A stretch of 62,966 nucleotides of DNA from Erysipelotrichales bacterium (GTDB lineage Bacteria; Bacillota_I; Bacilli_A; Erysipelotrichales; Erysipelotrichaceae). The position numbers and the translations under genes were made by a program. The stretch covers positions 1 through 62,966 of the forward strand of contig CAJTJP010000020.1 in assembly GCA_910576855.1 (NCBI GenBank), given 5' to 3'. The notes beneath the pieces are model-generated. The model was not told the DNA's origin and ran no database searches. It saw nothing but the letters and a program-made list of their open reading frames with translations. This document shows, piece by piece, positions 36,843 to 45,653 of the stretch. The stretch's first letter is position 1. Every line of letters starts with the position of its first letter.

Positions 36843-37379
36843 ATGAATACAAAGGGAAAGATTTTGATAATAATCAGTGCAGTTTCGACTATACTATGTG
36901 TTTTTTATCTTACACTTTCTTCACCGGTACAACTGATAGGGAACGAAAACAATGCCCATGCTTCGGCAATTTTAACATCATTTATGCAAAGTATTGATGC
37001 AGAAAACTGTGAAGGCTACAGCGGTGCTTGGATTGATGATAATGACAAAGCACATATTGCGTTTACTAACCTTGATTATAAAGAACAGGCAGAGCGTAAG
37101 GGTATTGTTTACGATGTATTTTCACATACGTTTACTGAAATTGTAAAGCTTCAAGATGAGGTTTCAAATGACCCAAGGTTAGAGGGGAAAATCAACGGTA
37201 CTTCAGTTTCAGAAAGTGAAAATGCTTTGGAAATCGATTATTATCGGGAAGCTGATTTAAAAAGTATTAAAGCAGTAACAGCTGATAAGAATGAGAAGAA
37301 GATCAATATTCGGTATAATTATAAACCTGAACCTAATCAAAACGCTCCGGGTAGATATGAAGGAATAAAAGATAAGTGA
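36843..37379 (+). CDS. exported protein of unknown function
   Basis: 178-aa protein with an N-terminal hydrophobic anchor/signal (about residues 7-27) and a hydrophilic C-terminal part of about 145 residues. CGGAG lies upstream of ATG. It probably belongs to the operon started at 36076. No family recognised. Confidence 0.6.
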   Translation: MNTKGKILIIISAVSTILCVFYLTLSSPVQLIGNENNAHASAILTSFMQSIDAENCEGYSGAWIDDNDKAHIAFTNLDYKEQAERKGIVYDVFSHTFTEIVKLQDEVSNDPRLEGKINGTSVSESENALEIDYYREADLKSIKAVTADKNEKKINIRYNYKPEPNQNAPGRYEGIKDK

Positions 37380-37508
37380 TTTTGTCTCTTGTCTTTTTAT
37401 TTTCTGGTGGTTGTCGTTTTATAAATTATAAGTAATTTTAATCAATATTGTTTTTATATGTGGATGAAAGCAATTAAAAAATACATGATGTTATCTATTG
37501 ATTTTGTT

Positions 37509-37537
37509 TTGACTTTGGTTATTTCCCATAGTAGAAT
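37509..37537 (+). promoter_or_regulatory. promoter of the RRNPP-type regulator
   Basis: TTGACT, 17-bp spacer, TAGAAT, 21 nt upstream of the start codon. Confidence 0.8.
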
Positions 37538-37558
37538 ATAAGAGAAAGGGAGATATTT

Positions 37559-38866
37559 ATGCATGATAGATCAATGAATCATAGAAAAAAAACAATTCTT
37601 TCTGAGAATAGCGATCAAGGAATTGTTTTTAAACTACATCGAAAAGATAAAAAAATGACTCTACAAGAATTATCTAACCAATCAGGAATACCTACAAAAC
37701 GAATAAGTAATTTTGAGAAGGGAAGAACGGTATTAACGAATGATACTATACAACTTTTATATAGCTGTCTAGGCATTACATATTGTAGCTATGAAAATCA
37801 GGAAACGCAGCTTAGTAATAGTTTTTACATTTTTTATGAAGCAGTGTTGTCTTATGATGATAATCTTGAAGTCATATATCATGATATTCTTTTAAGGAAA
37901 GAAGAAATCTTGACTTCAAGTGCTTATCCGCTATTCTTATTAATAGAGCTTATTTATCATATCTTTCATGATGATATGTTTTTTGATTTTGAAAAAACTA
38001 TTGATGCGATTCAAGCATACCGATATAACTTAGATAATAAACAAAAATTAATTTATCATGATTGTGTAGCTCTATATTTTATGAAACAAAAAGAATATGA
38101 CAAAGCATTAGAACAATTTGAGCATGCTGCTGAATATGGAGTCGGCGGAGCTAATGCTATTGTGAATTACCATCAGGGATTACTGTTTTTAGATATCAAT
38201 GATCCTTGCAGAGCAATGTCATGTGTATATAAAGCAAAATTCTTTTTTGATAATAACCACTATATTAAACGATCGGTATTGTGCAGCTTTAGAATTGCAT
38301 GTATTTATCGTTATCTGCATTGTTATGATGAGGCTTTGCCAATATATGAAAATTGTATTCGACAAATGCGAACATATCATATGATAAATAAGTATAAAAC
38401 AATGTATATTGAGTACTTATGGTGCTTGATTTTGGCTGAAAGGTATAAGAATGTTCTGGTTGTCATTGATGACTTAGATGATAAATTAAAAAAATCGCCA
38501 ATATTCCATTTATATTGTTCATTGGCTAATGAGAAGTTGGGGCAGCATAAATTGGCTGTTAAAAGCATTGTAGAGGCAAAAAGGCATTTAAAGAATTATG
38601 AACATATCTCTTTATTAAAATCGATTGTGGAAACCTACTATACGTATTTATCGGTGAATAAAAAGCAAGAAACGAAATTAAAAAAATTGAGAGGAACACT
38701 GGAAGAAGCTAAAAAATGTAACAATACAGAATTACAAAGGTTTATTATAGAGATGATAATTGATATATTGGATTCTGATTCACAGTCAGATATGATTATA
38801 TCGTATTATCAATCATTACTTCAAAGCTATAAATATCATCAAAAATGGATGAAGATTAATTATTGA
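37559..38866 (+). CDS. RRNPP-type HTH-TPR transcriptional regulator
   Basis: 435-aa regulator. An XRE-like helix-turn-helix spans about residues 22-72 (MTLQELSNQSGIPTKRISNF), followed by about 350 residues of paired helices that look like TPR repeats (for example DCVALYFMKQKEYDKALEQF). This layout and length resemble NprR/PlcR/Rgg proteins, which bind secreted and re-imported peptides. AT-rich codon use. Its 3' end and downstream region are duplicated in decayed form at 40760-41084, and a short hydrophobic ORF follows at 39158. Peptide sensing is inferred from architecture. Confidence 0.8.
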   Translation: MHDRSMNHRKKTILSENSDQGIVFKLHRKDKKMTLQELSNQSGIPTKRISNFEKGRTVLTNDTIQLLYSCLGITYCSYENQETQLSNSFYIFYEAVLSYDDNLEVIYHDILLRKEEILTSSAYPLFLLIELIYHIFHDDMFFDFEKTIDAIQAYRYNLDNKQKLIYHDCVALYFMKQKEYDKALEQFEHAAEYGVGGANAIVNYHQGLLFLDINDPCRAMSCVYKAKFFFDNNHYIKRSVLCSFRIACIYRYLHCYDEALPIYENCIRQMRTYHMINKYKTMYIEYLWCLILAERYKNVLVVIDDLDDKLKKSPIFHLYCSLANEKLGQHKLAVKSIVEAKRHLKNYEHISLLKSIVETYYTYLSVNKKQETKLKKLRGTLEEAKKCNNTELQRFIIEMIIDILDSDSQSDMIISYYQSLLQSYKYHQKWMKINY

Positions 38867-39113
38867 AATATTATATAAATTTATATTAGTGAAAATTGTT
38901 ATTTGATTAATAATTATGGAAAAATGCGATATAAATGTAGTGTTTGAACTTTTTTGGATTATGAGGTTCTTTGCTTTCTATTCAAATTAGTTGGAAAAGC
39001 TTATAAAAGTGTATTTGAAAGGTAAAAAAGTATCGTTTTTTCAGTTTGATTATCATTTTGAAATTTGACCGTTAAGCATTAATGGGCTATCATATAAATG
39101 TAAAAGCGCTTTT
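38781..39113 (+). repeat. duplicated block, copy A
   Basis: The last about 85 bases of the regulator gene plus the downstream region up to the promoter align imperfectly with copy B at 40760-41084. Shared strings include GTATTATCAAT, ATAAATATCA, ATTTGA(A/G)AGGTAAAAAA and the TTGAC -35. Confidence 0.8.
39065..39093 (+). promoter_or_regulatory. promoter downstream of the regulator
   Basis: TTGACC, 17-bp spacer, TATCAT. The same promoter is recognisable in copy B (TTGACG, 17 bp, CATCAT at 41043-41071). Conserved upstream sequence (39010-39060) could hold the regulator operator. A GTAAAAGCGCTTTTGC palindrome just after the -10 resembles but does not match cre. Confidence 0.6.
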
Positions 39114-39157
39114 GCGAATAAATGCGAAAAGTGAGAGGGAGATATTAGGGTAATAGA

Positions 39158-39238
39158 ATGCTATCAAATGAATTGTTTTTTACTCTCATGAATCTTACTT
39201 TCATAGTATTAAAAATCTACTTTCAAGGTATCATATGA
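39158..39238 (+). CDS. candidate 26-residue hydrophobic signal peptide
   Basis: ATG 39158 with AGGG 7 nt upstream opens a 26-codon frame: MLSNELFFTLMNLTFI then VLKIYFQGII. It lies directly behind the regulator and its duplicated promoter, as pheromone genes do in Rgg/SHP and ComR/ComS systems, and its hydrophobic C terminus is SHP-like. Against it: no positive residues near the N terminus, and small ORFs arise by chance in AT-rich DNA. Copy B keeps the TAGAATG start context but is deleted beyond it. Confidence 0.45.
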   Translation: MLSNELFFTLMNLTFIVLKIYFQGII

Positions 39239-39304
39239 GAACATTAGGAGTTTTTGATTCATCTAATGTTATTTACAAAACATAGAATTAAATGTGGAGG
39301 AGAT

Positions 39305-39946
39305 ATGAAAAGGTCAATAAATTTATGTAAAAGCTTTAAATTTGGTTGTATATGTTTGTTAGCATTGCTTTTGGCAATCACACATATCAATGTCGTATCT
39401 GCTGCTAATACGCCGACTCAGCCTTATGGGAAACATAAGTATTATAAAGGAGTAGGTAATGTTACTGTTTATATAGATTATGCTTCAGGAGCCGGATATT
39501 GGGAGAATTTCATTAAGGTTGCTGTTAATAATTGGATGTATACAGGGCATGGGGCTAACCCTATTTACATGAAATATGTAAGCAGCAATAATGGAAGTAC
39601 TATGGATATCTATACTAAGAAAAATTCTTATTGGGTTTCTAAAGGATTAGGTAACTCCATATTGGCAGAAACACTGCATTATGACTCAAATTGGAAATAC
39701 TTCAATCCAAAGGCAACAGTAAAGAATTGGGTATGGACACAGATTTATATTAATGATGATAACTTTAGAAAAAGCTCATTTTCTGATGAGCAAGCAAAAG
39801 GAACGATTATACATGAAATGGGACATGCTTTTGGACTGGATCATAACAATCCTAATCCTAAAAGCATAATGTGTCAAACGGGGGCAGGCAGAGAAGTACA
39901 ACGTGTTCAAAAAACTGATAGCGATGCTATAAATCGACTATATTAA
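39305..39946 (+). CDS. secreted metzincin (matrixin-like) metalloprotease
   Basis: 213-aa exported protease. Signal peptide at residues 1-33 (ending VVSA), then a compact catalytic domain with HEMGHAFGLDH at about 170-180 (HExxHxxGxxH) and a Met-turn SIM shortly after, the metzincin hallmark. ATG 39305 follows GGAGGAG; the longer frame starting at 39254 has no RBS. It is expressed from the promoter behind the regulator, so probably a regulated exoprotease, as NprR controls in Bacillus. A lipoprotein follows after 16 nt. Confidence 0.85.
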   Translation: MKRSINLCKSFKFGCICLLALLLAITHINVVSAANTPTQPYGKHKYYKGVGNVTVYIDYASGAGYWENFIKVAVNNWMYTGHGANPIYMKYVSSNNGSTMDIYTKKNSYWVSKGLGNSILAETLHYDSNWKYFNPKATVKNWVWTQIYINDDNFRKSSFSDEQAKGTIIHEMGHAFGLDHNNPNPKSIMCQTGAGREVQRVQKTDSDAINRLY

Positions 39947-39962
39947 AGAAAGGATGATAAAT

Positions 39963-40661
39963 ATGAAGGTAAATAAACTATTTTGTACATTGACAATTAT
40001 TGGATTAATTACTGTAAGTGGATGTACCTCAAAAAAAGATGAGGTTAATAAAAACTCTTATTACAATTCCTATGAAAAAATTAAAAATGATGAAGTTATG
40101 AATTTATCTTCAACTGCCGATGTCAATTTCGATTATAGTGATGCAAATGAGATGTATAAAAATGCAGAACAAATTGTAATCGCAAGAATTGATTCTATCG
40201 ATGGCGGCAGTAATTACAATGAACAAACAGGTGAGTATATTTTTCCGTTTACGTATGGTAAGATGACAATCTTAGATGTTAAAAAAGGTGAATTAACTGC
40301 AAATCAGCAAATTGATTATATACGTATGGGTGGAATAATCACATTTGATGAATATTATAACGGGTTATTTCCGGCTGAGCAACAAAAATTAGATGCGAAT
40401 ATGGAAGAAAAACCTAAATATGTAAAACGTATGTTTGGTGAAGATATTGATATTGAAGCAGGTAAAACATACTTGATGTATATCGGCGAAGGGGATTCGA
40501 AAGATTTCCCATTGGCGAAAAAAGATGCGTATCCGATTGTAGGATGGGAAGGTGGTTTACGAGCTATCGAAGGTAATCCAAAAGCAAAAGGTAATCTAAA
40601 GGTTTTAAATAATATAACCGGGGAATGGGAAACTTTAGATGAAGTTATTCCAGGTAAATGA
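39963..40661 (+). CDS. lipoprotein of unknown function
   Basis: 232-aa protein with lipobox (FCTLTIIGLITVSGC, cysteine about 22). The mature domain contains EQIVIARIDSIDGGSNYN and a GKTYLMYIGEG strand, patterns I associate with uncharacterised secreted proteins of Gram-positive bacteria. ATG 39963 is better spaced from AAAGGA than ATG 39954. Cotranscribed with the metzincin, perhaps protecting the producer or acting as substrate; that is speculative. Confidence 0.75.
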   Translation: MKVNKLFCTLTIIGLITVSGCTSKKDEVNKNSYYNSYEKIKNDEVMNLSSTADVNFDYSDANEMYKNAEQIVIARIDSIDGGSNYNEQTGEYIFPFTYGKMTILDVKKGELTANQQIDYIRMGGIITFDEYYNGLFPAEQQKLDANMEEKPKYVKRMFGEDIDIEAGKTYLMYIGEGDSKDFPLAKKDAYPIVGWEGGLRAIEGNPKAKGNLKVLNNITGEWETLDEVIPGK

Positions 40662-40668
40662 TTTAGTA

Positions 40669-40705
40669 AATAGGAGAGAAGGTTTTAAAACTTTTCTCCT
40701 ATTTT
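40669..40705 (+). terminator. terminator of the metzincin-lipoprotein operon
   Basis: 13-bp stem beginning AATAGGAGA and closing with TCTCCTATT, loop about 9 nt, followed by TTTT. Confidence 0.9.
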
Positions 40706-40759
40706 AATCAGATAAGGTGTGCTATAGAGGAGATAAATGAAATTTTAGAAACATATTTA

Positions 40760-40838
40760 CAGTCATAAACGATTATAGCGTATTATCAATTATTAGTTAA
40801 AAGCCATAAATATCAATAAAAAATGAATGGTTTTTAAT
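40760..40838 (+). pseudogene. remnant of the 3' end of a second RRNPP-type regulator gene
   Basis: Bases correspond to the last about 80 nt of the regulator gene at 37559-38866 (codons for IISYYQSLLQSYKYHQKWMK), now with frame-breaking changes and no upstream coding region. Shows that a whole regulator gene once stood here. Confidence 0.7.
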
Positions 40839-41084
40839 GCCTGTAATATCATGCACATTAATATTGTTGTTTATTGTTATTTTACTATTAATATAATAAA
40901 ATATGATATATATGCAGCTTTTGAATGTTTAATAATGTGAAATTCTTTGTTTTCTTTTTAAAATAGTTGAAAACGTTTATAAAAGTACATTTGAGAGGTA
41001 AAAAAAGTATCTCTTTTTTAGTTTGATTTATCATTTTAATATTTGACGTTAAAGTATTAATAAGACATCATAAAAATGTAAAGC
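40760..41084 (+). repeat. duplicated block, copy B
   Basis: Imperfect copy of 38781-39113. Similarity runs from the former regulator 3' end through the promoter (TTGACG at 41043-41048). It contains TGAAAACGTTTATA at about 40968, a 13 of 14 match to cre that is not kept in copy A. Confidence 0.8.
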
Positions 41085-41125
41085 TTTTTATATTTAAATA
41101 GAATGATAAAAGTTGAAAGTAGTAT

Positions 41126-41293
41126 TTGCCAATAATAAATAAGAATGAAAAAGTAGTATGTAATAAGATTGGTACTGTCGGAACTTGTCCTACTGTTAAA
41201 ACGGCAGGCGTGGATAATGATTTTACTGTTAAAGCTGGTACAAATGGCACTGGTGCGGCATATTATGTAGATTACGCTTATTATCTGTTTTAG
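41126..41293 (+). pseudogene. remnant of a second secreted Cys-loop protein
   Basis: An open frame of 55 codons without RBS or signal peptide. It ends with VVCNKIGTVGTC, then YYVDYAYYLF, matching the C-terminal half of the secreted protein at 36373-36780. A deletion has joined it to the promoter of copy B, about 55 nt upstream. Confidence 0.75.
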
Positions 41294-41363
41294 CTTCAAA
41301 AGTGATACAGTATCATGTTATAATTACTGTATCACTTTACTATTTTTATCGGAGGATAACTTT

Positions 41364-43355
41364 ATGAAAATTATAAATCTACAAAAGGAATATCATAATC
41401 AAAACGATATTGCATGTGTATTTCAGAATTTATCATTTGAAATAACCAAGTGTGGTTTATATTTGCTGCTGCAGGAAAGCGGCGGGGGAAAAACAACATT
41501 ATTCCGTATTTTGTCCGGTGAGGATAAAGAGTATCAGGGAGAAGTACAGATTGACGGTAATCTTGTCATGATAGATCAAGAAGTACGACTGATGGAATCC
41601 ATGAGTGTGTGGCAAAACCTATCGATGGTGAGTGAGGATGAATCTCAAATTACGTCATTATTAGAAATGATGCAGATGAAGGAACATCGTGATAAAAAAG
41701 TGAAATTTCTTTCATTAGGTCAGAAAAAACGTGTACAGATTATTCGCGGCTTTTTAATGCAGCCATCAATTTACTTATGTGATGAACCTACTGCATCTCT
41801 TGATGAAGAAAATGCACATATTATAATGGAGTTTTTGAAAAAACGTAGTGAACAGACATGCGTTATTGTAGCAACACATGATGAAATACTATGCAAGCCT
41901 TATGCAGATTATGTAATGAGACTCTATAAGGATCATATCGATATTTCTGAATTAACGAATGTAAGTCATAATCATATCCCTAATATGAATGAATATCCTC
42001 AACAGAAAAGAAAACAACAAATACGCTTTGCGTGGCAAAGATTACTGTCAAGAAAACCGGAAGCAATCCTAACTTTATTGTTGCTTTGTTTTCTGTTCTT
42101 TACTGCTTATATCGGAATTGTAGGTATCGACGTATTTACCAAAGCTGCTCAATATGAGCATATATGGGAAAACGGCGAAAATCATTTGCGTTCACAGCCG
42201 AAAGAGACACCGAGTGATAGCGATAGTAATTTGAATATGGTGCACTATGAATCCGATCAATATAATTTTTACACATATGAAGATGCTAAAAAACTATATG
42301 AAAACGATCACAATATCATAGGCTATTATTTGGGCTGGGATATCGATGTTTATTCAGACAGTAAAACGATAGAAGATGGTCTGATGGAAACCAATGAATC
42401 CTTTTGGCAACAGTTCCATTATAAATATGATGATAATGGTTTAGGCGGTCCTGAATTTTCAGGTTTTGACTTTGTGGGACTTTATCCTGAATACGACTTA
42501 TCCAAAGAAGAACGAATCTTTATCTATGAAATGTTCGATCAAAAAAAGCTTCCTTTACTTTACGGTGATTATATGAAAGATGATCATGATGTGCTTATTT
42601 CAGCTAATTTAGCGCAGGTCTTATGCAGAATATACGGGTGTGATTCGATTGAAAAGCTGATCGGTCGTAATTTGATATTATATACAGACTTCCTCAGTGA
42701 TTTTGACACGGCTGAAGCCGTTGAACATAGGGCATTTCACGCAAAAATCAGCGGTATTACGAATTATCAAAATCTAAGTCAAAATCAAGTGTTTACACAG
42801 GAACAAGCATATACAAATGCAATGCGTAAAAGCTATCAATATCAGCGAGAGGATATGCAGTATCATCACCTCGATTTATTGATTGATCCTGCGGCAGATG
42901 ATTTTGAAACAATACGTTTACATGCGAATAAAGTCTTAAATAAAAAGAAAAATGATTTTGTGTTTTTTCAAGACAGTATTACATGGAATGAAGGCTTTGC
43001 CCCAAGCAGATTCAATCAACCATCGATTCAACTGTATAAAAACATCGCTTGCATCTTATGCGTACCCCTATTGATTTTCTATAGTATTGAAAAACTGTTC
43101 TTCAGAAAAAGAGAGAAAAAAGAAGCGTTGATTATGAAAAAACTGGGATATCGATATTCCTTTGTGGAACACATACAGGCATGGATATTGTTAAGCTTGA
43201 TAATACCTTCAGTACTGATTCTATATGGAGTATTGCTTATTACTGATTTTGGAAAGAAGCTTGGCTTTATGCCGCTTTCACTGTTAAGTATATGGGGAAT
43301 CATTGTTGTCCTATGTACAATTCTGAATGCGGTCAGAGTAAGGAAGGAAGGCTAG
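41364..43355 (+). CDS. ABC transporter, ATPase-FtsX fusion (first of two)
   Basis: 663-aa fusion: ABC ATPase at about residues 1-205, then an FtsX/MacB-like permease with one helix at about 234-257, a large extracytoplasmic domain (about 260-545) and three helices near the C terminus. The Walker A is QESGGGKTT (first glycine missing), the signature is LSLGQ instead of LSGGQ, while Walker B YLCDEPTASLD is intact. ATG follows GGAGG. The stop lies 4 nt before the second transporter, so they probably form a heterodimer exporting or extracting island products. Confidence 0.85.
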   Translation: MKIINLQKEYHNQNDIACVFQNLSFEITKCGLYLLLQESGGGKTTLFRILSGEDKEYQGEVQIDGNLVMIDQEVRLMESMSVWQNLSMVSEDESQITSLLEMMQMKEHRDKKVKFLSLGQKKRVQIIRGFLMQPSIYLCDEPTASLDEENAHIIMEFLKKRSEQTCVIVATHDEILCKPYADYVMRLYKDHIDISELTNVSHNHIPNMNEYPQQKRKQQIRFAWQRLLSRKPEAILTLLLLCFLFFTAYIGIVGIDVFTKAAQYEHIWENGENHLRSQPKETPSDSDSNLNMVHYESDQYNFYTYEDAKKLYENDHNIIGYYLGWDIDVYSDSKTIEDGLMETNESFWQQFHYKYDDNGLGGPEFSGFDFVGLYPEYDLSKEERIFIYEMFDQKKLPLLYGDYMKDDHDVLISANLAQVLCRIYGCDSIEKLIGRNLILYTDFLSDFDTAEAVEHRAFHAKISGITNYQNLSQNQVFTQEQAYTNAMRKSYQYQREDMQYHHLDLLIDPAADDFETIRLHANKVLNKKKNDFVFFQDSITWNEGFAPSRFNQPSIQLYKNIACILCVPLLIFYSIEKLFFRKREKKEALIMKKLGYRYSFVEHIQAWILLSLIIPSVLILYGVLLITDFGKKLGFMPLSLLSIWGIIVVLCTILNAVRVRKEG

Positions 43356-43359
43356 GGCA

Positions 43360-45105
43360 GTGAGCATACTGAAAATCGATCACTTAAAAAAATCCTTCGG
43401 TGATAAGGTCGTTTTGAATGACATTTCGCTTTCTGTAGATCACCCCGGTTTATATTTATTATACGGAGTCAGCGGCTGCGGAAAAACGACCCTGCTTCAT
43501 ATAATTGCCGGCTTTATGAAGCCTGACAGCGGCAGTGTAATGATTCAAGAGGACATACAGCCCGCATACAGCTTTCAAGAAAGCGAATTGCTTCCTGACT
43601 TTACGGTGAAAGAAAATATTGAATTGGTTCAACGGTTTCATTCTGAAAAGGTTGATATCGATACAATCGTTCAAGAATTGAATATTGCACATTTAATGCA
43701 GCGCTATCCGCATGAATGCTCCCAAGGACAAAAAAATCGTATTGCACTGGCCCGTGCTTTAAGCAAAAAAGCACCGCTTATTTTGGTTGATGAGCCTACA
43801 GAAGCGTTAGATGAGGATAATCGCAACCGAGTCAAAAGTTTGCTTCAACAGGAAGCCCAAAACAGTGTCGTTATTGCGGTTACCCACGATCGAGAATGGA
43901 TAGAAAGTGCACATGCAAGCGTATATGAATTGAAGTATCAAAGGCTCACTTGCATTCGTTCCAATGAAACAAAGGAAACATTAAAACCATCAATTCCTAA
44001 GGATACAGATAATTCTTTTTTGCAAAATACCGTGAAGCGCATCATGAGGCCCTTGATGAAAATAAACGGGTGGCTGTTTCTTTTGCTTTCGATGTTGATT
44101 ACGATATTATCCATATTGCCGACCTTCTTATTTTCTTATGAATATCGTAATCAAAGCTTAAATGCCGATGTAATTTACATAGACAGGGGATTTTCGCAAA
44201 CAGAATTTTCCTATAGCGAAGCTGAGGTAATACCGTCCTTTGATACATTGCCGTTTCAAGGAAAGCGATATAAGATTCGTCTTTATCCGTTGATTGAAAA
44301 TACAGCTAAGCTTCCGATCACAGGAAAGGATAAGGTAAACGGATATGAGATTATAATCAATCAAAATACGGCTGCTGTCTTGGCTGAAGCACAAGGAGTA
44401 GAAACCGATGAACTGCTGAATCAAACAATCGCTGTTCCGTTTCGCCTCAGAGGTACTGAATATTACACAGATATGAAAATTGTCGGTATGATAGAGGAAA
44501 CCGCGGTAGGGGAACAAATGCAGATTTACTATCATAAGCCTACGATTGATTCACATTTTCAAAAGCTTTTTTCAAAAAATGAACTGCTTGAACAAGCTGA
44601 ACTATATATGCTGAAGGTAGAGGAAGCTGATTTAGTTTCAACGTATCAAGAAATACAACAAAGCTATCCGCATTTTACACTTTACAACAGTATGATTTAT
44701 GAACATGATGCACGCATCATGAATTTTGAAAGGTATCAAATCGTTTACTATATAATATTTGCTGTATTCTATTGTTTTTCAGTGCTATTTTATCTTTATT
44801 ATCAGATTAAGGAAATGAATGTATACATGGCACAGTATGTAACACTCCATATATGCGGTGTGAAAGAATCTATGTTGGCAAACAATTATCGTGTGATAAA
44901 ATGGCTTCACCATATAAAAATTGCGCTATTACCGGTTGTGTTCTTATCGGTAAGCAATTATTTTGTCGATATGTCAATTATTCTATTGACACTGTTACTG
45001 TTGTTTATCGTCTGTATGCCGATGATCATGATTTTGCTTATGTCGCTGCGATTGAAAAAATCATCGTTCAGCGCAGTTTTACAAAGAGATAAGGATCAGA
45101 AATAA
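43360..45105 (+). CDS. ABC transporter, ATPase-FtsX fusion (second of two)
   Basis: 581-aa fusion with canonical Walker A (GVSGCGKTT), signature CSQGQ, Walker B LILVDEPTEALD and H-loop THD, followed by an FtsX-type membrane part: one helix at about 232-253, an extracytoplasmic domain, and three helices in the last 125 residues. GTG start with AGGGCA. Paired with the preceding fusion. With the two half-transporters similar in layout, the complex resembles MacB-type mechanotransmission transporters used for peptide export or resistance. Confidence 0.85.
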   Translation: MSILKIDHLKKSFGDKVVLNDISLSVDHPGLYLLYGVSGCGKTTLLHIIAGFMKPDSGSVMIQEDIQPAYSFQESELLPDFTVKENIELVQRFHSEKVDIDTIVQELNIAHLMQRYPHECSQGQKNRIALARALSKKAPLILVDEPTEALDEDNRNRVKSLLQQEAQNSVVIAVTHDREWIESAHASVYELKYQRLTCIRSNETKETLKPSIPKDTDNSFLQNTVKRIMRPLMKINGWLFLLLSMLITILSILPTFLFSYEYRNQSLNADVIYIDRGFSQTEFSYSEAEVIPSFDTLPFQGKRYKIRLYPLIENTAKLPITGKDKVNGYEIIINQNTAAVLAEAQGVETDELLNQTIAVPFRLRGTEYYTDMKIVGMIEETAVGEQMQIYYHKPTIDSHFQKLFSKNELLEQAELYMLKVEEADLVSTYQEIQQSYPHFTLYNSMIYEHDARIMNFERYQIVYYIIFAVFYCFSVLFYLYYQIKEMNVYMAQYVTLHICGVKESMLANNYRVIKWLHHIKIALLPVVFLSVSNYFVDMSIILLTLLLLFIVCMPMIMILLMSLRLKKSSFSAVLQRDKDQK

Positions 45106-45136
45106 ACAATGCAATTAATTACTGTCTCAATCACTT

Positions 45137-45173
45137 ACTGTTCACTGATATCCTATCAGTAAACAGTTTTTTT
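45137..45173 (+). terminator. terminator of the transporter operon
   Basis: ACTGTT and ACTGATA pair with TATCAGT and AACAGT (one mismatch), followed by seven T residues. Confidence 0.9.
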
Positions 45174-45278
45174 ACATTACTGTCCTTATCCGGTACTTCA
45201 TAAAATACGCATAAAAACACATAATAAAATAAGAGTGAATGAATCTTTTACCCAACAAAAGCTATTTTATTAAACACG

Positions 45279-45311
45279 GTACTTGACAATGCAAGGTACT
45301 GGTTGTATTAT
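45279..45311 (+). promoter_or_regulatory. PadR operon promoter with overlapping dyad
   Basis: TTGACA at 45283-45288, 17-bp spacer, TATTAT at 45306-45311. The sequence GTACTTG(ACAATG)CAAGGTAC at 45279-45299 is a near-palindrome spanning the -35, a plausible autoregulatory PadR operator. Confidence 0.6.
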
Positions 45312-45329
45312 AATAGTGAGGTGAAGGTA

Positions 45330-45653
45330 ATGAATTCACAATTCAAGAAAGGGGTACTGGAGCTGATCGTGCTGTTATCCGTCAATAAGAAGGACATGTA
45401 CGGATATGAACTGGTAAACGAGGTCAGTAAGGTAGTGAATGTAAATGAGGGCACGATCTATCCGTTATTGAAGCGTTTGACAAATGAGCATTATTTTGAG
45501 ACCTATTTAGAGGAATCCTCTGAAGGTCCGCCCCGCAAGTATTATCGGTTGACCGAATCCGGCAGGAAACAGAAAAAGCTGCTGCTGGCGGAATGGAAAA
45601 CCTTTCATGAACAGGTAAACGCATTTATCAAGGAGAGTGAAAATGATGAATAA
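45330..45653 (+). CDS. PadR-family transcriptional regulator
   Basis: 107-aa winged-helix repressor: KGVLELIVLLSVNKKDMYGYEL, then VNEGTIYPLLKRL (recognition helix) and GPPRKYYRLTESG (wing), typical of the short PadR-s1 group. ATG 45330 follows GAGGTGAAG. Its 3' end overlaps the DUF1700 gene, the usual genomic partner. Probably represses its own operon. Confidence 0.92.
   Translation: MNSQFKKGVLELIVLLSVNKKDMYGYELVNEVSKVVNVNEGTIYPLLKRLTNEHYFETYLEESSEGPPRKYYRLTESGRKQKKLLLAEWKTFHEQVNAFIKESENDE

Noticed and set aside
39099-39117. GTAAAAGCGCTTTTGC palindrome as a cre site
   Set aside because: It has extra bases relative to the cre consensus and matches only about 11 of 14 positions; kept only as a note.
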